DNA of 19,246 bases from the NCBI GenBank assembly GCA_964383325.1, contig CAYLGY010000054.1:1-19246 (forward strand), read 5' to 3'. A program made the translations under genes and the position numbers. Each line of letters begins with the position of its first letter. Within the stretch, counting starts at the first letter, position 1. The notes beneath the pieces were generated by a model. The model made no database searches. It worked only from the letters and a program-made list of their open reading frames with translations, and was not told where the DNA came from. The DNA is from CAYLGY01 sp964383325 (lineage in GTDB: Bacteria; Pseudomonadota; Alphaproteobacteria; Rhizobiales; Rhizobiaceae). Shown one piece after another: positions 14,914-19,246 of this stretch.

Positions 14914-14952
14914 TCGGCCGCTACCCGTTCCCGTGGCGGCCGATTCCATTTT
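14914..14952 (+). terminator. Stem-loop between livJ-type and livH-type genes (attenuator or mRNA stabiliser)
   Basis: TCGGCCGC (14914-14921) and GCGGCCGA (14936-14943) form a perfect 8-bp GC-rich stem. Three more pairs, TAC with GTG including one wobble, extend it inwards around the loop CCGTTCCC. The stretch TTCCATTTT (14944-14952) follows. It lies 18 nt after the binding-protein stop and about 30 nt before the permease start. Such hairpins are common after periplasmic binding-protein genes, where partial termination or 3' protection raises the receptor above the membrane subunits. Confidence 0.6.
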
Positions 14953-14972
14953 CCCCCAGGCTGGAATTTCCC

Positions 14973-15857
14973 GTGATTCAGGTTGTCGTCAATTCGTTCG
15001 TCTATGCGAGCGAAATCGCGATCATCGCAGTTGGCGTCTCGCTGTGCTATTCGATCCTGCGTTTCGCGAATTTTGCCCATATCCAGCTTGCGATCATGGG
15101 CGGCTATCTCACCTACAGCTTCGCCGCCATTCCCGGCATCCCATTGCCGCTGGCAATGCTGCTCGGTGCCATCACGACCGGCCTCGTCGCCGTGGCGATC
15201 GATGTGATCGTCTTCAGCCGGCTGCGGGACATCTCCCCGGAGGGGAAGATGATCGTGTCCTGGGGCGTCGCCCTGTTCATCCGGTCGATCCTGGCGGCGA
15301 TCTATGGCGGTTCGTCGCGGGTGTTCGGCATCGAGACGGAAGTGATGGTCGTGGGCGGCGTCATCTTCACGTCGCTCGACATCGCCATCGTCCTGACCAC
15401 GCTCGTGCTCATGATCCTGTTGCATGCCTTTCTCTACAGGACCAGGGTCGGGTCCGGCCTGCGCGCGCTCGCCAGCAATTACCAACTTGCCGTCACGCGC
15501 GGCATTCCGGGCGACAAGCTCATCCGGCTGATGTGGTTTCTGTCCGGAGCGCTCGCGGCGATCGGCGGCTCGCTGATGGCGATGCAGACGCGCCTCCAGC
15601 CCAGTCTCGACCTGATCATCCTGCTGCCGGTTTTCGCGGCGGTGACGATTGGCGGCATGAGCAATGTCTTCGGGGCGGTGATCGGCGCCCTGATCCTCTC
15701 CTTTGCGCAGAACTTCCTGATCTGGATCGATTTCGGCAGCCTGTTCTTCGGTGAGCCCTGGCGGATCCCCTCTCAATACCGGGACTATGTCGCCGTGCTT
15801 GCCTTGCTGATCGTGATCCTGATGAAATCAGGCCGGAAATCGTCGAAAGGGCGGTAG
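14973..15857 (+). CDS. Branched-chain-type ABC transporter permease (LivH family)
   Basis: Inner-membrane permease of 294 aa with roughly eight hydrophobic segments. The N-terminal stretch VVNSFVYASEIAIIAVGVSL is followed by the LivH-type block RFANFAHIQLAIMGGYLTY, the equivalent of the usual N-F-A-H-G motif with Q in place of G. Near the C-terminus are LMWFLSGALAAIGGSLMAMQ and AVTIGGMSNVFGAVIGALIL, typical of the family. The probable start is GTG 14973, behind GGAA, directly at the first conserved residues; an in-frame ATG at 14736 would lie inside the livJ-type gene. It pairs with the LivM-type permease that starts 1 nt after its stop. Confidence 0.9.
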   Translation: MIQVVVNSFVYASEIAIIAVGVSLCYSILRFANFAHIQLAIMGGYLTYSFAAIPGIPLPLAMLLGAITTGLVAVAIDVIVFSRLRDISPEGKMIVSWGVALFIRSILAAIYGGSSRVFGIETEVMVVGGVIFTSLDIAIVLTTLVLMILLHAFLYRTRVGSGLRALASNYQLAVTRGIPGDKLIRLMWFLSGALAAIGGSLMAMQTRLQPSLDLIILLPVFAAVTIGGMSNVFGAVIGALILSFAQNFLIWIDFGSLFFGEPWRIPSQYRDYVAVLALLIVILMKSGRKSSKGR

Positions 15858-15858
15858 G

Positions 15859-16734
15859 ATGCTGGATTTTGCCATCTATTCCCTCACGATCGTCGCGATC
15901 TGGTCCGTTCTGGCGCTCAGCCTCAACCTGCAGTTCGGCATGACCGGTCTCGTGAATTTCGGCCAGATCCTGCCCTTTGCGATCGGTTGCTATGCCGCCG
16001 GGATCGCGGCGGCCGCCGGCTATCCATGGTGGATGGGGGCAGGGGCCGGCATTCTCCTTGCGCCGCTGTTCTCGCTGCTCGTCATCCTGCCGGCGCAGCG
16101 GCTGTCCCAGGATTACTGGGCTCTGATCACGCTCGGCGCGGCCGAGATCTTCCGGCTGACCATGCTGAATGCAACCTCGCTCGCCGGCGGCGCGGACGGG
16201 CTCAACGTGCCCCGCTTTGCAAGTGCGGAGCTGGCGCTGGCCATTGCCCTCATTCTGCTCGCTGCCTGCTATCTGCTTGCCGAGCGGATCGGACGGTCGC
16301 CCCTGGGGCGCATGCTGCGGGTCATCCGCGAGGACGAAGTGCTGGCGTCGACGCTCGGGCGCAATCCGATCCGCTACCAGGCGACGATTTCCATGGTGTC
16401 CTGGGTGATGGCTGCCGCAGCAGGGATCGTCTACGGGCATTTCAGCGGCTATGTTGCGCCCTCCAGCTTCACCATCACGGAGACGTTCATCATCTGGACG
16501 GCGGTCATTCTCGGCGGGCCGGGACGAAATATCGGCGTCGTGCTGGGCGCGGCCTTCATCCTGATGATGGGCGTGTCCTCGCGTTTCGTCGCCCAATGGG
16601 TAAGCTTGCCGTCTGACCTCGTCGCCAATCTGCGGCTTGCCCTGTTCGGATTGATCCTCGTGCTGATGTTCCTTTATCGTCCGCAGGGTCTGTTCCCTGA
16701 AGTGCGGGAGCGCCATCATGCTCGAAGCCAGTAA
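15859..16734 (+). CDS. Branched-chain-type ABC transporter permease (LivM family)
   Basis: Second membrane subunit, 291 aa, mostly hydrophobic with about eight segments. The N-terminal LALSLNLQFGMTGLVNFGQI is the LivM signature. GGADGLNVP follows at about 110-120, the cytoplasmic coupling region GRMLRVIREDEVLASTLGRN at about 150-170, and TAVILGGPGRNIGVVLGAA near 215-235. The end YRPQGLFPEVRER is characteristic of LivM proteins. It starts 1 nt after the LivH-type gene and overlaps the ATPase gene by 17 nt, so the subunits are translationally linked. Confidence 0.92.
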   Translation: MLDFAIYSLTIVAIWSVLALSLNLQFGMTGLVNFGQILPFAIGCYAAGIAAAAGYPWWMGAGAGILLAPLFSLLVILPAQRLSQDYWALITLGAAEIFRLTMLNATSLAGGADGLNVPRFASAELALAIALILLAACYLLAERIGRSPLGRMLRVIREDEVLASTLGRNPIRYQATISMVSWVMAAAAGIVYGHFSGYVAPSSFTITETFIIWTAVILGGPGRNIGVVLGAAFILMMGVSSRFVAQWVSLPSDLVANLRLALFGLILVLMFLYRPQGLFPEVRERHHARSQ

Positions 16735-17488
16735 TGTGAGCCTTTCCTTTGGCGGCCTGCGCGCGCTCGGGAATGTGAGTTTCGCGGCGTCTGCCGGCGA
16801 GGTGACCGGCCTGATCGGACCGAACGGGTCCGGCAAGTCGACGCTGCTCAATGTCATCGCCGGCATCTACGTGCCGGATCGGGGTACGGTCACGCTCAAT
16901 GGCCGCAGCCTGCCTCTCGGGCGGCCGGACCGCGTGGCCAAACGGGGCATCGGCCGGACATTCCAGGTGCCGAGGCTCGCCCAGCGCCTGACCGTGTTCC
17001 AGAACATTCTGGCCGGCGAGCGAGACCATGCCGGGGAGGATCTTTTCCGGCTCCTGCTGCAGCCCGGAAAGGTCGCCCGGCAGGAAGCGCGCGCGCATGA
17101 ACGGGCCGTTGCGATCCTCGAAAGGCTTGGCCTGTATCACAAGGCCAATGATCCGGCCGGGAGCCTCTCAGGAGGGCAGCAGAAATTGCTGACCATGGGC
17201 ATGTTGCTGATGTCGGACCCCGCCGTCCTGCTGCTCGACGAGCCGGCAGCGGGCGTCAATCCCGTCCTCATCGACCAGCAGGTCGAATTCCTCCTGTCCC
17301 TGCGCGACGAGGGACGGGGGATCATCCTGATCGAGCACAATATGGATATGATCGCCAGACTCTGCGACCGCGTCTACGTGCTGGATGCAGGTGAGGTTAT
17401 TGCCGTCGGCACGCCCGGCGAGATCCGCTCGAACGAAACCGTCATCCGCTCCTATCTCGGCCAGCCGGCAGGGGGGAGGGGCGTATGA
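16718..17488 (+). CDS. Branched-chain-type ABC transporter ATP-binding protein (LivG family)
   Basis: Cytoplasmic ATPase, 256 aa, with intact motifs: Walker A GPNGSGKST (34-42), signature LSGGQQKLL (150-158), Walker B LLLDE (171-175) followed by PAAGVNP, and switch histidine in LIEHNMDMI (H207). GIGRTFQVPRLAQRLTVFQNIL (78-99) is the usual LivG Q-loop region. The C-terminal end GTPGEIRSNETVIRSYLG is typical for LivG. The start lies inside the LivM-type gene and the stop overlaps the next gene as ATGA. Confidence 0.92.
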   Translation: MLEASNVSLSFGGLRALGNVSFAASAGEVTGLIGPNGSGKSTLLNVIAGIYVPDRGTVTLNGRSLPLGRPDRVAKRGIGRTFQVPRLAQRLTVFQNILAGERDHAGEDLFRLLLQPGKVARQEARAHERAVAILERLGLYHKANDPAGSLSGGQQKLLTMGMLLMSDPAVLLLDEPAAGVNPVLIDQQVEFLLSLRDEGRGIILIEHNMDMIARLCDRVYVLDAGEVIAVGTPGEIRSNETVIRSYLGQPAGGRGV

Positions 17489-18210
17489 CGGATATCCTTG
17501 CGCTGCGCAATGTTACCGCCGGCTACGGATTGATCACGGTTCTGAACGACCTTTCGCTCGGCCTGCGCGAGCGCGAGGTGCTGGCGGTTCTCGGTGCGAA
17601 CGGCTCGGGAAAGTCCACCGTGCTGAAGACGGCGATGGGCCTGACGCAGGTCCGCGAAGGGAAGATCGAGCTTGACGGCCAGGAGATCACCCCCATGCCG
17701 GCGCATCTGCGCGCCGCCGGCGGGCTCGGCTACGTGCCCCAGACCCGCAATGTATTCGAGGACATGACGGTCCAGGACAATCTTCGCATGGGCGCCTATC
17801 TCCGGCCGGCGGAATTCTCGAACGATGTGGAAAGTGTCTACGCCATGTTTCCGCGGATCAAGGAACGTCGCGGGGAAAAGGCCGGCAATCTCAGCGGCGG
17901 GGAGCGGCGAATGCTCTCCATCGGCCTGACGCTCCTGTTGAAGCCCCGCATCCTGCTCCTGGACGAGCCCAGCAGCGACCTTGCGCCCGCAATGGTCGAG
18001 AGGGTCTATCAGGCCATTACGGAAATTCACGAGAAACTCTCCATTCCGATCCTGCTTGTCGAGCAGAATGTGAATATTGCGCTGCAGGTTTCGAGCCGGG
18101 TCTGCGTCCTTGTCCGCGGAAGGCAGGCTTTCGAGGCGCCGACCGGCCAGGTCGTGCCGGAAGATCTCCATGAACTGTTCATGGATGGCGGGGTGAGGAC
18201 AAGCTCGTGA
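17485..18210 (+). CDS. Branched-chain-type ABC transporter ATP-binding protein (LivF family)
   Basis: Second ATPase of the importer, 241 aa. Walker A GANGSGKST lies at 37-45, the LivF block LGYVPQTRNVFEDMTVQDNL at 81-100, signature LSGGERRML at 136-144, Walker B LLLDEP at 157-162 and VEQNVNIAL at 192-200. The D-loop region reads SSDLAPAMV where LivF proteins usually have S-x-GLAP; the G to D change is conservative for folding but worth noting. As in other LivF proteins, the switch position is Q in VEQN. The gene starts by ATGA overlap with the LivG-type gene and its stop overlaps the next start. Confidence 0.92.
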   Translation: MTDILALRNVTAGYGLITVLNDLSLGLREREVLAVLGANGSGKSTVLKTAMGLTQVREGKIELDGQEITPMPAHLRAAGGLGYVPQTRNVFEDMTVQDNLRMGAYLRPAEFSNDVESVYAMFPRIKERRGEKAGNLSGGERRMLSIGLTLLLKPRILLLDEPSSDLAPAMVERVYQAITEIHEKLSIPILLVEQNVNIALQVSSRVCVLVRGRQAFEAPTGQVVPEDLHELFMDGGVRTSS

Positions 18211-19100
18211 TGATCGACAATCCGCCGCCATGGCCGAACGGCGCCCGATGCGCGGTCGCCTTCAGCCTCGATGTCGATGCCGACAGCGTGGTTCATGCAG
18301 CCCACGGCCCGGCTGCGATCGGCATGACCCATGCGCTGGCGCATATGCGCTATGATCCGCTCGTCGCGACGCCGAGATTGTGTTCGCTCTTTGCCGAGCA
18401 CGAGATCCCGCTCACCTGCTTCGTGCCGGGGTGGGTGGCCGAAACCTACCCGCAAATGGTGGAAACGATCCTGCGGCATGGCAATGAGCTGGGAAATCAC
18501 GGTCATCTGCACGAATGGCCGAGCCGGCAGGAACCGGCGGAAGAACGGGAAAGCCTCGAACGCGGCAACGACATCTTGTTCCGTATGTCAGGCAAGCGGC
18601 CGCGCGGCTATCGCGCGCCCTATTACGGGCTGTCGCCGGTTACCTACGATCTGCTGATCGAACTTGGATTCGAATATGATTCTTCCCTGTTCGCCGATGA
18701 TGTGCCGATCGTGCTGGACAATGGCAAGGGCCGGTTGATCGAGATTCCGGTGCCGGCCTCGGTGGATGATTACAACCAGTATGTCTCGAGCCGCGCCTTC
18801 GACTATCTCATGAAGGTCTCGCCGCCACGCCATGCGCTGGAGGTGTTTCGAGCCGAGTTCGATGCCTTGCGCGAGCTTGGCGGGCTGTGGGTATCCGTCT
18901 GGCATCCGGCGGTCAGCGGCCGTCCGGCGCAGGCCATGGCGATCAGGAGCCTAATCGAGCACATGCAGTCGGCAGGCGATGTCTGGTTCGCGACGCTGGG
19001 CGAGATAGCCGAACATGTGACCGCGCTGATGCAGGCAGGCAGATGGCAACCGCGAATCGACAGGATCCCGTATTACACGACGCCAGTCATTACTCGATGA
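18207..19100 (+). CDS. Polysaccharide-deacetylase-fold (CE4/NodB) hydrolase, HpPgdA/cyclic-imidase-like
   Basis: Cytoplasmic 297-aa protein without a signal peptide, so unlikely to act on cell wall. NodB-fold motifs are present: the TFDDG equivalent is SLDVDADS (20-27), the metal-binding H-x3-H is H98/H102 in GNHGHLHE, motif 3 is RGYRAPYYG (133-141), and the late histidine is in VWHPAVSGRP. The GDVWFATLGEIAEHV end and the HPAVSGRP block resemble HpPgdA-like proteins, a group that includes a cyclic imide hydrolase; the metal-independent allantoinase PuuE is another intracellular relative. A role in opening a cyclic amide or imide ring is therefore plausible. It is coupled to the LivF-type gene by GTGA (an ATG at 18210 is the alternative start), so import and hydrolysis are probably co-regulated. 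Confidence 0.82.
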   Translation: MMIDNPPPWPNGARCAVAFSLDVDADSVVHAAHGPAAIGMTHALAHMRYDPLVATPRLCSLFAEHEIPLTCFVPGWVAETYPQMVETILRHGNELGNHGHLHEWPSRQEPAEERESLERGNDILFRMSGKRPRGYRAPYYGLSPVTYDLLIELGFEYDSSLFADDVPIVLDNGKGRLIEIPVPASVDDYNQYVSSRAFDYLMKVSPPRHALEVFRAEFDALRELGGLWVSVWHPAVSGRPAQAMAIRSLIEHMQSAGDVWFATLGEIAEHVTALMQAGRWQPRIDRIPYYTTPVITR

Positions 19101-19194
19101 AGTCGCGGCCTGTCTGCCCGATGGTCCAGGTTTGGCGGCCTTGAGCAGAACAAATCCAGGCGCAGCTAACAGATTGATTTTGCAGGGGATTAAA

Positions 19195-19246
19195 TGGTGG
19201 GCGCGACAGGGATTGAACCTGTGACCCCTGCCGTGTGAAGGCAGTG
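19195..19246 (-). tRNA. tRNA-Val(CAC), 3' part, cut by the window edge
   Basis: On the minus strand the visible part folds as a tRNA 3' half. The anticodon stem CTGCC/GGCAG (19228-19232, 19240-19244) encloses the loop TTCACAC, giving anticodon CAC (plus-strand 19235-19237). Then come the variable loop GGGTC, T arm ACAGG-TTCAATC-CCTGT (19206-19222), acceptor strand CGCGCCC (19199-19205), discriminator A and an encoded CCA (19195-19197). The 5' half is beyond the window. Its 3' end faces the catabolic cluster. The 94 nt between it and the CE4 gene holds no feature I recognise. Confidence 0.93.

Overview
The window looks like chromosomal DNA of a high-GC alphaproteobacterium, most likely of the Hyphomicrobiales (Rhizobiales). 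The lineage call rests on gene content (two amino-acid ABC importers, a GntR/FCD regulator, a Ldh-family imino acid reductase) and on a palindromic intergenic repeat at 4456-4564 that resembles the RIME-type repeats of that order. No rRNA, CRISPR array, transposase or integrase is visible. Coding density is high and no gene looks broken.

Region 1 (220-3315, + strand) is a compact coenzyme F420 operon: NADPH:F420 reductase (npdG/fno), F420:gamma-glutamyl ligase (cofE), 2-phospho-L-lactate transferase (cofD) and the guanylyltransferase (cofC). cofE/cofD and cofD/cofC overlap. FO synthase (cofG/cofH or fbiC) is not in the window. F420 is uncommon in Proteobacteria.

Region 2 (3393-5350, - strand) holds a DpkA-like Ldh-family reductase, predicted to reduce cyclic imino acids, and a GntR/FCD regulator. 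The duplicated palindromic repeat lies between them. The regulator is divergent from region 3, and the shared intergenic space carries three TGYTGAMAA repeats that could be its operators.

Region 3 (5452-10441, + strand) begins with a 35-codon small ORF that overlaps the first permease by ATGA. It continues with a complete polar amino-acid ABC importer (two permeases, a periplasmic binding protein, an ATPase), a PLP-dependent aminotransferase and a YfcG/Nu-like glutathione S-transferase.

Region 4 (10568-19100, + strand) has an Asp/Glu/hydantoin racemase-family protein, a luciferase-like F420-dependent oxidoreductase, an M24 hydrolase that appears to have lost its metal ligands (creatinase/ectoine-hydrolase-like), a full branched-chain-type ABC importer (livJHMGF) and a CE4 NodB-fold hydrolase of the HpPgdA/cyclic-imidase-like group. 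A strong stem-loop separates livJ from livH. livG, livF and the hydrolase overlap by 4 nt.

The window ends in the 3' part of a tRNA-Val(CAC) gene on the minus strand, whose 3' end faces the cluster.

Inferred working model: two importers bring in a nitrogenous compound, perhaps a cyclic amide, imide or amino-acid derivative. The CE4 and M24 hydrolases, racemase, aminotransferase and imino acid reductase process it. An F420H2-dependent step by the luciferase-like enzyme would be supplied by the adjacent F420 operon. The substrate cannot be read from the sequence. The coupling of F420 synthesis to this catabolic set is the most interesting feature of the window.
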